A stretch of 64,000 nt of DNA from Saprospiraceae bacterium. Its GTDB lineage: Bacteria; Bacteroidota; Bacteroidia; Chitinophagales; Saprospiraceae. The first letter of the stretch is position 1. The number at the start of each line of letters is the position of its first letter. Positions 51,464 through 60,007 of the stretch are shown in pieces. The DNA lies in the NCBI GenBank assembly GCA_041392805.1, contig JAWKLJ010000002.1:635001-699000 (forward strand), given 5' to 3'. Under the pieces are notes generated by a model. It was not told the DNA's origin, ran no database searches, and saw nothing but the letters and a program-made list of their open reading frames with translations. The position numbers and the translations under genes were made by a program.

Positions 51464-51715
51464 TTATTCTGGAAGTTCTGGCAAGCGGTGAAGGTTTTCA
51501 ATATAATGCGCCTCATCAAAAGGGGTATTATTAGAAATTACCTCATACATCTCTGTTGCAACGCAGGTTGCAATTAGCTCTTTGGCCACCCGTTCTTTAA
51601 ATCCTTCTTCGATCAGTCGCTCAAGTGTTATTTTTGTTTCTGGCGGATCATTTGTTTTTAATTGATTTTCAACAACTTCGAGGAATTGATCACGCAATAT
51701 GTTTTTACCGGTCAT
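51464..51715 (-). CDS. Small conserved protein of unknown function
   Basis: An 83-residue acidic helical protein from the ATG at 51715 (MTGKNILRDQFLEVVE); an ATG two codons earlier is possible. The sequence DPPETKITLERLIEEGFKERVAKELIATCVATEMYEVI and the ending LHRLPELPE look like a known small family (I cannot name it with certainty). It converges with the exporter operon end. Soluble, no signal peptide. Confidence 0.7.
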   Translation of the reverse strand: MTGKNILRDQFLEVVENQLKTNDPPETKITLERLIEEGFKERVAKELIATCVATEMYEVISNNTPFDEAHYIENLHRLPELPE

Positions 51716-51888
51716 ATGCAATTTGTTGATCCTATTTTGTTTGGGTAAAGTTTGTTTAGTAAAGGAGTTTAGACGTAAAAAAACGTTGTATCTTTTGGTT
51801 TTTGTGCTAGAATGTCGCTTTTTTGCCTTTTGATGGCATTCGATTTGTTTAACGTTGAATAGCTTGGGATAGTTTCAAAAGAATTGGG

Positions 51889-52839
51889 TTACAGTCTTAA
51901 AAACATGCCTTCTTTCGCTATTTTATAATGCGCTCCTTCTACATGCCTTATAGTTTCTTCGTTCCACAATAATGGATTGGTATGATTAAAATGAATGAAG
52001 TGTACCTTCGCTTTATCTGCATCTGCCAAAGCATTAAATCGCACCATACTTTCTGAGACGAAGGGGTGGGGGATTTGCGCCATATCTCTTCCTGGAATTT
52101 CTCCGTTTTGGTAAAAAGACCCGTCTAGCAAGGCATAATCCGTTTCTTGGATCAATTGGTTAATGTCGCGGTTCCACTTTTCCCATTTGTCAATATCTGG
52201 AATAAAAAGGGCTGATTTTTCTGGGCCATTTATCTGATAACCTACGGTTTCAGAGAATTCATCGCGATGAGGAACAAGCATGGGTTTTACCCTGATTTGT
52301 TCGGTTAATTGAACGAAGGTATCCGCATATAAAGGCTGTATAATGATGTTGTTCAAACTAAGCAATTGACTCCAGGGGCCATTTTCCGATAAATAGGTAG
52401 CCATTCGTGGCATCGCAAAAACGGGGACCCCATTGGCACCCATTACTTCTCGTCCCAATTGCATGAGTCCTGTATAATGACCAATATGAGCATGGGTGAG
52501 AAAAATACCAGCCAAAGGGGCATGCTCCTGCAGCAGAAAAAGCTGGTCCTTGAAATCTGGGGTGGCATCAAAAAGCCAAGCCTTTTTTGAACCCGGGTCA
52601 ATGAGCCCCACACAAGAAACCATCTTTCTTCCGGCTGGGTGGGCCCACAAATCACGGCAACAGTCTTTCAAACAGGCTGCCTGCGGATAGCCCGCGTCTT
52701 GGGCAATACCCAGGACCACCAAATAGGGCTTGTTTGGTGGTACGGCAGCTGATGCCACTTCTATTTTTACAGTAGAATCCGGTTGGCAAGCCAAGACCAA
52801 CAAACCTATCGTCAAAAAGAACCCGATAATTTTAGCCAT
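51889..52839 (-). CDS. PqqB-like metallo-beta-lactamase-fold lipoprotein
   Basis: A 316-residue protein from the ATG at 52839, opening a lipoprotein signal (GFFLTIGLLVLACQPD). The mature part is a metallo-beta-lactamase fold of the PqqB type: VVLGIAQDAGYPQAACLKDCCRDLW (cysteine-rich N-terminal motif), FLTHAHIGHYTGLMQLG (the HxHxxH metal site reads HAHIGH), DYALLDGSFY and HFIHFNHTNP. Pyrroloquinoline biosynthesis genes are absent nearby, so PqqB itself is unlikely. A perfect 17-bp palindrome (52870-52886) lies in the shared promoter region with the divergent gene. Confidence 0.88.
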   Translation of the reverse strand: MAKIIGFFLTIGLLVLACQPDSTVKIEVASAAVPPNKPYLVVLGIAQDAGYPQAACLKDCCRDLWAHPAGRKMVSCVGLIDPGSKKAWLFDATPDFKDQLFLLQEHAPLAGIFLTHAHIGHYTGLMQLGREVMGANGVPVFAMPRMATYLSENGPWSQLLSLNNIIIQPLYADTFVQLTEQIRVKPMLVPHRDEFSETVGYQINGPEKSALFIPDIDKWEKWNRDINQLIQETDYALLDGSFYQNGEIPGRDMAQIPHPFVSESMVRFNALADADKAKVHFIHFNHTNPLLWNEETIRHVEGAHYKIAKEGMFLRL

Positions 52840-52869
52840 CGATGGATATAACTTATGTACAATAAAGAC

Positions 52870-52886
52870 GTTCTTTGTCAAAGAAC
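52870..52886. promoter_or_regulatory. 17-bp palindrome, candidate operator
   Basis: GTTCTTTG-T-CAAAGAAC is a perfect inverted repeat with 8-bp arms. It sits between the divergent PqqB-like gene (ATG at 52839) and the barrel gene (ATG at 52919). The half sequence GGTTCTTTGACAAA recurs in the dispersed 27-bp repeat, so it could equally be a repeat relic. Confidence 0.45.
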
Positions 52887-52918
52887 CACCAAAATAAGTT
52901 TTTTTAAAAGGCTACACT

Positions 52919-53416
52919 ATGATTCCACGATCAAAAAAACATTCATCCACAAAGGTTATCTCCAACTTACTCATTGCGTTAACTTTTTGTGTGTTAAGCA
53001 CCCATTTATTTGCCCAGCCAGCTGGCAATGCCTGGGGCATCGGCATTCAACTTGGTCAACCCAGTGGGATAAGTATCAAAAATTATAACCCAAACGGCAT
53101 GTCCGCCGATATCCTCTTGGCCTGGGACCTCAACGATTTTTTCTTTGTAAATCTTCATGGCACCTGGGAAAAACCAGTAAACTCGGCCAAGGGCCTTCAA
53201 TTTGTCTATGGGCCTGGTATTTTCGCTGGTTTCAGGGAGCACAACCGCTTCAGAAAGGATGATGACGAACTTTTCTTGGGAATCAGTGGCACCTTTGGTT
53301 TATCCTATTTTATCGATCATTTCGAAATCTACCTCCGACTTACACCCCGATTGGCCGTTATTGAAAGTACCGATGGCGATATCGGCGGAGGTTTGGGGTT
53401 CCGCTTCTTCTTTTGA
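52919..53416 (+). CDS. Small exported beta-barrel-like protein
   Basis: Not recognised. It has 165 residues with a signal peptide (KVISNLLIALTFCVLSTHLFAQ) and about eight predicted beta-strands (GIGIQLGQPSGISIK, DFFFVNLHGTWEKPV, LFLGISGTFGLSYFI, HFEIYLRLTPRLAV) ending in GGGLGFRFFF, a porin-like C-terminus. Likely a small outer-membrane barrel. Its start is divergent from the PqqB-like lipoprotein; it converges with the hexapeptide gene with 4 bp between stops. Confidence 0.78.
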   Translation: MIPRSKKHSSTKVISNLLIALTFCVLSTHLFAQPAGNAWGIGIQLGQPSGISIKNYNPNGMSADILLAWDLNDFFFVNLHGTWEKPVNSAKGLQFVYGPGIFAGFREHNRFRKDDDELFLGISGTFGLSYFIDHFEIYLRLTPRLAVIESTDGDIGGGLGFRFFF

Positions 53417-53420
53417 GGAA

Positions 53421-54020
53421 TTACGCTTCTTTCTTGATGCGTTCCCACAATTCGTACAAAGCTTCTTGCTTTGGTCGAACGGTCGGCATTTCCCGCAAGG
53501 GGTCGCAAGGCCGCAATTCCTCATGGCAGGCTTTGGGCAACTGCTGATACAATTGCGTCCCTTTGGTTTTCCATCGGATCATGTCATCACTGACGGATTT
53601 CACTATGCGGCCAGGGTTACCCACCACCAGACTGCGAATTGGGATTTTTTCGCCCGCCTTGATAAAAGTCAAAGCGCCAACAATACATTCTGCTCCCAAC
53701 TCAACCTCATCCATGATGACGGCATTCATGCCCACCATGCAATTGCGGCCAAGATGAGCGCCATGGATAATGGCGCCATGGCCGATGTGCGCCCCTTCTT
53801 CCAGATGGGCAGTGGCCCCCGGAAACATATGGATGGTACAATTTTCTTGCACATTACAACCATCTTCGATCACGATCCCTCCCCAATCACCCCTCAACGC
53901 AGCACCAGGGCCGATATAAACATCCTTGCCAATGATAACATTACCCGTCACAGCAGCCTGTGGATGAATAAAAGAAGAAGGGTGAATAACGGGTATGAAC
54001 CCTTTGAATTCGTATACCAT
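53421..54020 (-). CDS. Gamma-carbonic-anhydrase-like hexapeptide-repeat protein, PaaY type
   Basis: A 199-residue left-handed beta-helix protein with hexapeptide repeats (HPQAAVTGNVIIGKDVYIGPGAALRGD, NVQENCTIHMFPG, HIGHGAIIHGAHLGRNCMVGMNAVIMDEVELG). The metal-type histidines are in IHMFPG and HIGHGAIIHG. The C-terminal helix (LYELWERIKKEA) is like PaaY, a thioesterase or CA-like protein of phenylacetate pathways, though no paa genes are nearby. The overlapping plus-strand frame 53202-54038 is a shadow. Confidence 0.9.
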   Translation of the reverse strand: MVYEFKGFIPVIHPSSFIHPQAAVTGNVIIGKDVYIGPGAALRGDWGGIVIEDGCNVQENCTIHMFPGATAHLEEGAHIGHGAIIHGAHLGRNCMVGMNAVIMDEVELGAECIVGALTFIKAGEKIPIRSLVVGNPGRIVKSVSDDMIRWKTKGTQLYQQLPKACHEELRPCDPLREMPTVRPKQEALYELWERIKKEA

Positions 54021-54163
54021 AGTTGTAATGAATGTTAAAGTTCTGTAGGATAATTTTAATTATTGTAACTTTTCGTCTAACAAACCATTAGAAAGAGTAG
54101 TTCAAAAATAGAAACGGAACCCTGGTAACTGGTTTTTTTACACTATTTACAATATAAATATTT

Positions 54164-55042
54164 TTGGCACAGTTCAATTGGACATACCTCGCCGATAACG
54201 GGCGACAATACCAAGTCGGGCTATTTCATGGGGATAGTACCGGCCACTTAATGATTTACCTTAATACCAAGGTAATTATCATTGATTTCCAAGTTTTGGA
54301 AACCAAAACCTATTCCTTTTTTATTGAAGAAGAATTGTGCGAAATAGAAGTAGAACGCAAGGCGGCTCAATTTGCCTATGGATTTAAGATCAACAAGGAA
54401 GTGGATACGGCTCACAATCGCTCAAGGAAAGAAAGAGAAAAAGCGGACTATAGAAAGGGCTATTGGATTGGCGCTGCATTTTTCGCCTTTATTTTGATCG
54501 GGAGTTTGGTATTTATCCTTGCCTATCAAGAACAGAAGAAAAGACTTTCTGCTCCTTTTGAAATGGTAGAAAAACCCGTTAGAATTAATATTGTAAAACA
54601 GCAAGGAGATACGGTGGCTTTAGCCTTTCAGTTGGAATTCCGGGGGCAAAAAAACAATTTCGCTCAGTTGGTTAATTTGCGGGAAATTGCGACGCCTTTC
54701 CCCCTGGAGTCAGGGGATGAATTCAACCTACGCTTTGATCATTTTAGACCCTATATTAACGAAATTGACTTTTCAAAAATCACCTATACCCAGTTGGGCC
54801 GCTACAGGAAACGGGCCCTCGATAAATTTATGCTGCTCAATCCCAATCTGGAGAAGCAGCAAGCCGAGTGTTTACTGGAGGTTGCTTTCGAGCTGAAGGG
54901 CCTGGATGGCCTAGCCGACTTTTACTACCAAGATCATTCTCCCAACCAATCTCCATTGTATAACGAACTCACCTACAAGAAGCTAATTAGAGATATTCCC
55001 TTTCTTAATAAAGCAGAAGCTTGTGCGATACCCTTAAATTGA
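54164..55042 (+). CDS. Single-pass membrane protein of unknown function, TTG start
   Basis: Not recognised. It has 292 residues beginning at a TTG (MAQFNWTYLADNGRQY). Coding-like sequence runs from the TTG, and the first ATG would cut into a folded domain. The N-terminal about 80 residues look like a small beta-domain (VGLFHGDSTGHLMIYLNTKVIIIDFQVLETKTYSFFI), then a basic stretch (RSRKEREKADYRKGYW), one transmembrane helix (IGAAFFAFILIGSLVFILAY) and an extracytoplasmic part. Upstream of scpB by 33 bp. Confidence 0.7.
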   Translation: MAQFNWTYLADNGRQYQVGLFHGDSTGHLMIYLNTKVIIIDFQVLETKTYSFFIEEELCEIEVERKAAQFAYGFKINKEVDTAHNRSRKEREKADYRKGYWIGAAFFAFILIGSLVFILAYQEQKKRLSAPFEMVEKPVRINIVKQQGDTVALAFQLEFRGQKNNFAQLVNLREIATPFPLESGDEFNLRFDHFRPYINEIDFSKITYTQLGRYRKRALDKFMLLNPNLEKQQAECLLEVAFELKGLDGLADFYYQDHSPNQSPLYNELTYKKLIRDIPFLNKAEACAIPLN

Positions 55043-55054
55043 TGGACAATTTTT

Positions 55055-55063
55055 TACATTTGC
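55055..55063 (+). promoter_or_regulatory. TAnnTTTGC -7 box of scpB
   Basis: TACATTTGC matches the consensus exactly and lies 13 bp before the TTG start codon at 55076, so the mRNA would be nearly leaderless. The -33 partner is unclear. Confidence 0.5.
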
Positions 55064-55075
55064 GGTAAAAAAATA

Positions 55076-55669
55076 TTGGAACAGCTGGCACAACATATAG
55101 AAAGTCTGATATTCTCGGCGGATACGCCTATTTCACTTCATGAAATAATCGAATGTCTCTCCGAGGCATTTGGCATCAAATTTAATGAAACCGAGGTTTT
55201 GGAAGCCATTGATGCGCTAAAGCAGCGCTATGAAGCAGCTACTTTTTCTTTCGAACCAATGGAAATTGCAGGAGGTTATCAATTTCTTACCAAGGGCGCC
55301 TTCCATCATACGGTGGGGATCTTCCTGAAACAAACCATGAAAAAACGCCTTTCCCGCTCGGCGCTCGAAACCCTCGCTATCATTGCATATAGACAACCCG
55401 TAAGCAAAGGCGAACTCGAAAAAATTAGAGGGGTTAATTGCGATTATGCCATCCAAAAACTTTTGGAGAAAGAACTTGTTAATATTACAGGGAGAAGCGA
55501 TGGCCCTGGCCGGCCTTTATTGTATGGGACCAGCGAGAAATTTATGGATTATTTTGGCTTGAAAAGTTTGGATGATTTACCACGACCTAAAGAATTCAGA
55601 GAGCCCAGCAACCAAATAGGAGAACAGGCACCCATCGAAGAGGATATCCCCAAAGAAGAAGAAGAATAA
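55076..55669 (+). CDS. scpB: Segregation and condensation protein B
   Basis: Winged-helix partner of ScpA-SMC in the chromosome condensin. It has 197 residues with a TTG start (MEQLAQHIESLIFSADTPISLHEI). Characteristic sequence: QFLTKGAFHHTVGIFL, KKRLSRSALETLAIIAYRQPVSKGELEKIRGVN, LLEKELVNITGRSDGPGRPLLYGTSEKFMDYFGL. The acidic tail (EEDIPKEEEE) is normal. It is followed 1 bp later by the DUF2480 gene, as in other Bacteroidetes. Confidence 0.93.
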   Translation: MEQLAQHIESLIFSADTPISLHEIIECLSEAFGIKFNETEVLEAIDALKQRYEAATFSFEPMEIAGGYQFLTKGAFHHTVGIFLKQTMKKRLSRSALETLAIIAYRQPVSKGELEKIRGVNCDYAIQKLLEKELVNITGRSDGPGRPLLYGTSEKFMDYFGLKSLDDLPRPKEFREPSNQIGEQAPIEEDIPKEEEE

Positions 55670-55670
55670 A

Positions 55671-56189
55671 ATGAATATAGAAAAACCATTAGTCAATAAA
55701 GTAGCCGAAAGTGGCCTGATTACCCTTAAGTTAGAAGAATTTCTTCCAAATACAGAGACCGTGGCTTTGGATTTAAAAGCGTTCCTTTTTCATGGCCTCA
55801 TCCTGAAAGAGAAAGAATTTAGAACGCAGCTAAAAGCACTCGACTGGACAAGTTTTGAACAGAAAGTATTACTCGTTTATTGTTCTACTGACGCTATTAT
55901 TCCGATGTGGGCATATATGCTGGTTGCAGCTCATGCTACACCCTATGTCTCAGATATCTTCCAAGGAACAAAAGAAGAATACCTGAAAATTGCATTAGAT
56001 AAACGGCTAAATCAATTAGACTTTAGCCAATATGAGGGCCAACGCCTCGTGATAAAAGGTTGCGGAGACCAAGCAGTACCTCCTTCTGCTTACCTGGAGA
56101 TAACGCGCCGTCTGTATCCCTTTGCCCAAAGTATTATGTACGGCGAACCCTGTTCTACCGTACCTATTTTCAAAAGAAAAAAAATGTAG
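55671..56189 (+). CDS. DUF2480 family protein
   Basis: A 172-residue cytoplasmic protein of the Bacteroidetes-specific DUF2480 family (function unknown). Family-like strings are LITLKLEEFLPNTETVALDLKAFLFHGLILKEKEFR, CSTDAIIPMWAYMLVAAHATPYV, LVIKGCGDQAVPPSAYLEITRRLYP and the ending SIMYGEPCSTVPIFKRKK. It starts 1 bp after the scpB stop and is probably translated from the same mRNA. Function unknown; the link with scpB may be only positional. Confidence 0.88.
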   Translation: MNIEKPLVNKVAESGLITLKLEEFLPNTETVALDLKAFLFHGLILKEKEFRTQLKALDWTSFEQKVLLVYCSTDAIIPMWAYMLVAAHATPYVSDIFQGTKEEYLKIALDKRLNQLDFSQYEGQRLVIKGCGDQAVPPSAYLEITRRLYPFAQSIMYGEPCSTVPIFKRKKM

Positions 56190-56262
56190 CGGACTGGTTG
56201 CCTAACAACTCACCGCTTCCTAACGGATAAATACCCACCCTTCTCTCAACGAACTATTTATT

Positions 56263-56299
56263 TTTGGTTACTTATTTCCCCTCAGTTTTTTACCTTTGC
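56263..56299 (+). promoter_or_regulatory. Promoter of purH
   Basis: TTTG at 56263-56266 and TACCTTTGC at 56291-56299 are 28 bp apart start to start. It lies 50 bp before the chosen ATG and supports starting purH at 56341 rather than 56296. Confidence 0.6.
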
Positions 56300-56340
56300 A
56301 CCTTCTTTTGTCCAACCACAAACATACAAAGGGGAAAACC

Positions 56341-57864
56341 ATGGCGAAAAAAATACAATCTGCCTTAATTTCCGTTTTTTACAAAGACGGTCTGGCTCCC
56401 ATCGTTGAAGAGCTGAACCGGCTTGGCGTAAAGATTTATTCTACCGGAGGAACCCAGTCATTTATAGAATCTTTGGGCGGATCAGTAGAGGCTGTTGAAG
56501 ACCTCACTACTTATCCCTCCATCTTGGATGGCAGGGTAAAAACCCTGCACCCCAAAGTGTTCGGTGGTATCCTTGCTCGGCGAGAAGCTGCTCACCAAGC
56601 ACAATTAGATGAATATGATATTCCAGCATTGGACCTGGTCATTGTCGACCTATATCCTTTTGAGGAAACGGTAGCCAATACCACCGAAGAAAGTGCCATT
56701 ATAGAAAAAATCGATATAGGGGGCATTTCGCTGATCAGGGCAGCTGCCAAAAACTATAAAGATGTCGTCGTCGTCCCCTCCAAAGATGAATATGGTATTT
56801 TGTTGGATTTGCTCCAACAAAAAAATGGAGAAACAAGCTTGGACGATCGAAAAGAACTGGCGAGGAGAGCTTTCAAAGTTTCTTCCAACTATGATACGGC
56901 CATTTTTCAGTATTTCGACCAGGAGTCGGAAGAGCCTGTTTTTAAACAAAGTATCCATCAGCATGAAACCCTTCGTTATGGTGAAAACCCTCACCAAAAG
57001 GGCGTTTTTTATGGCGATTTATCGGCCATGTTTGACAAGCTCAATGGCAAGGCAATTTCCTACAACAACCTTGTGGACATTGATGCGGCGGTGACGCTAA
57101 TGACCGAGTTTAAAGCTGCCGATCCTACCTTTGCTATTTTAAAACATACCAATGCCTGTGGGGTAGCTACCAGGGCTTCTATTTTAGAAGCCTGGACCGC
57201 AGCTTTAGCTGCGGACAATATTTCTGCTTTTGGAGGAATTTTAATCAGCAATAAAGAAATCGATGTAGCAACCGCAACGGAGATTGATAAATTATTTTAC
57301 GAAGTATTAATCGCCCCTTCTTTCTCGGCAGCGGCCTTGGCACTGCTTGCTAAAAAGAAAAACCGTATCCTTTTACAGATAAAAGATTTCTTTGTTCAGC
57401 CTAAACATTTCAAGAGCCTTTTAAATGGGGTCATTGAACAGGACATGGACCTGAAAATGGAAGAGAAAGCAGATTTGGAGGTGGTGACTAAAGTGGTGCC
57501 AAGCGACGCAGAGGTGGAAGACCTGTTATTTGCTAACAAATGTGCTAAACATTTGAAATCGAATACGATTGTACTGGCACGGAATAAGCAATTATTAAGT
57601 ATGGGCTGTGGCCAGACCTCCAGGGTCGATGCCTTAAAACAAGCCATCGATAAAGCAGGGCGGTTTGGATTTGATTTGAAAGGCGCTGTTATGGCTTCTG
57701 ATGCTTTTTTCCCTTTTCCAGACTGCGTAGAGATTGCACATGAGGTCGGTATTACTGCCGTTATTCAACCCGGTGGATCCATTAAAGACCAGGATAGTAT
57801 CGACTTTTGTGATCAACATGGGATGTCAATGGTGAAAACGGGGATACGCCATTTCAAACATTAA
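56341..57864 (+). CDS. purH: Bifunctional AICAR formyltransferase/IMP cyclohydrolase
   Basis: Last two steps of de novo IMP synthesis. From the ATG at 56341 (MAKKIQSALISVFYK) it has 507 residues, the family length; a longer start at 56296 would fall on the promoter. The N-terminal IMP cyclohydrolase has STGGTQSFIE, TSYPSILDGRVKTLHPK-like TTYPSILDGRVKTLHP and GGISLIRAAAKNYKDV. The C-terminal AICAR transformylase has LRYGENPHQKG, KHTNACGVA, SDAFFPFPD and the ending QPGGSIKDQDSIDFCDQHGMSMVKTGIRHFKH (the terminal PGGSxxD and H residues bind folate/AICAR). Confidence 0.97.
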   Translation: MAKKIQSALISVFYKDGLAPIVEELNRLGVKIYSTGGTQSFIESLGGSVEAVEDLTTYPSILDGRVKTLHPKVFGGILARREAAHQAQLDEYDIPALDLVIVDLYPFEETVANTTEESAIIEKIDIGGISLIRAAAKNYKDVVVVPSKDEYGILLDLLQQKNGETSLDDRKELARRAFKVSSNYDTAIFQYFDQESEEPVFKQSIHQHETLRYGENPHQKGVFYGDLSAMFDKLNGKAISYNNLVDIDAAVTLMTEFKAADPTFAILKHTNACGVATRASILEAWTAALAADNISAFGGILISNKEIDVATATEIDKLFYEVLIAPSFSAAALALLAKKKNRILLQIKDFFVQPKHFKSLLNGVIEQDMDLKMEEKADLEVVTKVVPSDAEVEDLLFANKCAKHLKSNTIVLARNKQLLSMGCGQTSRVDALKQAIDKAGRFGFDLKGAVMASDAFFPFPDCVEIAHEVGITAVIQPGGSIKDQDSIDFCDQHGMSMVKTGIRHFKH

Positions 57865-57919
57865 CGCTTTCTTAAGTTACTATAATCGGAAAAGTGGGTC
57901 AAAAGAGAAACACTTGGGT

Positions 57920-58645
57920 ATGAATGTAACCATTGATATAGGCAATACCCGCACAAAGATCGGGATATTTGAAAAGGGTGAATTAAAGCAGTATTGGTTC
58001 ATCGGCAATACAGAAATCCTCCAGTTAGAAGATACCCTAACCAACCATTCCGTTAAAAATGTCATCTTATCTACAGTAGCCCAAAATGTTGGGGAACAGA
58101 TTCGAGCATTTTTAGGTAAAGGTGTTACTTTCATTGAGTTGAATGAAAAAACACCACTGCCGATTACCAACCTTTATCGAAGCCCACAAACGCTTGGTAA
58201 AGACCGGTTGGCAGCAGTCGTTGGAGCAACGGTTATTAATCAAACGGGGAATAATTTAATTATTGATGCTGGAACATGCATCACCTTTGATTTGCTAACG
58301 GCTGACCATAAATATTTGGGCGGGAATATTTCACCTGGGATTCGAATGCGCCTGAAGGCCATGCATGCTTTTACGGAAAGATTGCCCGCTGTAGAACCCA
58401 AAGAGACCGAGTCAACGATAGGTTATGATACCCAAAGTGCGATGCAAAATGGTGCACAATGGGGAACAATTTGGGAAATTGAGGGGGCAATTGATTCTTT
58501 TAATACTAAATTTGACCCATTAGCGATATTTTTAACAGGTGGAGACGCTATTTTTTTGGCAGAAAAAATGAAAAGAAAGATATTTGTGCATCAACATTTG
58601 GTTCTTTTAGGACTGAATAAAATTCTTGATTATAATGTCGAGTAG
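57920..58645 (+). CDS. coaX: Type III pantothenate kinase
   Basis: First step of coenzyme A synthesis, cytoplasmic. The ATG at 57920 (MNVTIDIGNTRTKIGIF) gives 241 residues; a TTG two codons earlier is less likely. The ASKHA-fold ATPase signatures are DIGNTRTKIG, the pantothenate site TLGKDRLAAVVGA, DAGTCITFDLL and GGNISPGIRMRLKAMHAFTERLP. It overlaps the next gene by 11 bp (58635-58645). Confidence 0.96.
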   Translation: MNVTIDIGNTRTKIGIFEKGELKQYWFIGNTEILQLEDTLTNHSVKNVILSTVAQNVGEQIRAFLGKGVTFIELNEKTPLPITNLYRSPQTLGKDRLAAVVGATVINQTGNNLIIDAGTCITFDLLTADHKYLGGNISPGIRMRLKAMHAFTERLPAVEPKETESTIGYDTQSAMQNGAQWGTIWEIEGAIDSFNTKFDPLAIFLTGGDAIFLAEKMKRKIFVHQHLVLLGLNKILDYNVE

Positions 58646-60005
58646 TAGGAATAGAATTATTGGTCTGTTGTTAGGGGTCTGGCTCTGTGGAAATTTGTCT
58701 GCCCAGGTGGAGAGTTCCAATTCAGTGATTAACCCATACATCAATTCTCCTTTTTCCCGTTTTGGATTAGGAGATTTTTTGAGTCAGTATTATGCAGCCT
58801 CAGGGGCAATGGGGGGATTGAGTGCGGCCTATCAAGATCCTTATCATATCAACATGCAGAACCCTGCCTCTTTGAGCTATCTCCGCGCGACCGCTTTTGA
58901 AGTAGGGCTTAATACTCGCTATTCTAGTTGGGATAGTCCAACGGCTAAAGACGATCAGTGGAGTGGAGGGCTCAATTACCTGGTGCTGGGTTTTCCTTTA
59001 TTTAATCCGATAAATGAAGCCCTCGATCGCAAAGATGGCTCTACGGGATTAGGCATGAGTTTTGCATTGATTCCATATACGGCTGTTGGATATGATATAC
59101 AATCAAAGATTACGGATGAAGATTTTGATGTTGCAACCAATTATCTTAAAGGAAAAGGAGGCACTTATCGGTTTCGATGGGGAAATGCATTCCGTTATAA
59201 AGGTTTCTCCGTTGGGGTGAATGTAAATTACAATTTCGGGAAACTCACCCAAAACAGAAAAGTAACCTTTGATAGCCTTTTGGTTTCTTACGATACCGAA
59301 TTCTTAGATGAATTTAGTATTAGCGGGGTGGGTTTTGATGCAGGTTTGCAATACCGATTCAGGGTGGATAGCCCTAAAGAGGGCGAAAACAAGGCCATGG
59401 CTGGGAAGTTTCTTACTTTAGGGGTTTTTGGCAACACCAAACACGGTATTTCTACTAACTCCAGCCGTTTTTATCATCGTGATAACTTAACCAGCTACAG
59501 TACCAGCGTAAGGGATACGTTGCTTTACGAAAAAGATATTGAAGAAAAGCTCACGTTGCCTGCGGCAGTCAGTTTTGGGGTAACCTATGAGCAACTCAAT
59601 AAGCTTAAACTAGGTGTAGAGTATTCTCTTGGTAAATGGAGTACTTATGAAAACGAAGCCAAGGAGGAAACCTTAATGGATTCCTGGCAATTTGCAGTTG
59701 GAGCAGAATATGTGCCAAATATATTATCTTACAATAATTATTTTGAAAGGGTATATTATAGAGCTGGTTTTTATTTTGGGACGGATCCCCGACAAATAGA
59801 CGGGTCACAGCTAAAGAAATTTGGCTTGACTTTTGGGGCAGGTTTCCCGATTGTGATGCCTCGGCAACAAGTTTCTTTCTTTGATCTTACCTTCGAAGTT
59901 GGCCAGTTTGGCCTCAACGAGGTACTCAATGAAACCTACGCGAAACTCACTATAGGATTCACCCTTAATGATAACACTTGGTTTTTAAAACGCAAATTCA
60001 ATTAA
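58635..60005 (+). CDS. FadL/PorV-like outer-membrane beta-barrel protein
   Basis: A 456-residue exported barrel from the ATG at 58635 (MSSSRNRIIGLLLGVWLCGNLSA). It overlaps coaX by 11 bp, so the two are translationally linked. Motifs of the Bacteroidetes FadL/PorV-like family are NSPFSRFGLGDF, GAMGGLSAAYQDPYHINMQNPASLSYL and VGYDIQSKITDE, with a long run of beta-strands and a C-terminal aromatic tail (NDNTWFLKRKFN). Role uncertain: long-chain fatty-acid uptake or a secretion-associated barrel. Followed after 2 bp by a TPR protein. Confidence 0.85.
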   Translation: MSSSRNRIIGLLLGVWLCGNLSAQVESSNSVINPYINSPFSRFGLGDFLSQYYAASGAMGGLSAAYQDPYHINMQNPASLSYLRATAFEVGLNTRYSSWDSPTAKDDQWSGGLNYLVLGFPLFNPINEALDRKDGSTGLGMSFALIPYTAVGYDIQSKITDEDFDVATNYLKGKGGTYRFRWGNAFRYKGFSVGVNVNYNFGKLTQNRKVTFDSLLVSYDTEFLDEFSISGVGFDAGLQYRFRVDSPKEGENKAMAGKFLTLGVFGNTKHGISTNSSRFYHRDNLTSYSTSVRDTLLYEKDIEEKLTLPAAVSFGVTYEQLNKLKLGVEYSLGKWSTYENEAKEETLMDSWQFAVGAEYVPNILSYNNYFERVYYRAGFYFGTDPRQIDGSQLKKFGLTFGAGFPIVMPRQQVSFFDLTFEVGQFGLNEVLNETYAKLTIGFTLNDNTWFLKRKFN

Positions 60006-60007
60006 TT

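Noticed and set aside
51889..52839. True PqqB of pyrroloquinoline quinone synthesis
   Set aside because: It is a lipoprotein and no pqqA/C/D/E genes are in the window; called PqqB-like only.
53202..54038. A 278-codon open frame on the plus strand
   Set aside because: Antisense of the PaaY-like gene (53421-54020) and part of the barrel gene; composition is that of a shadow frame and it has no family-like motif.
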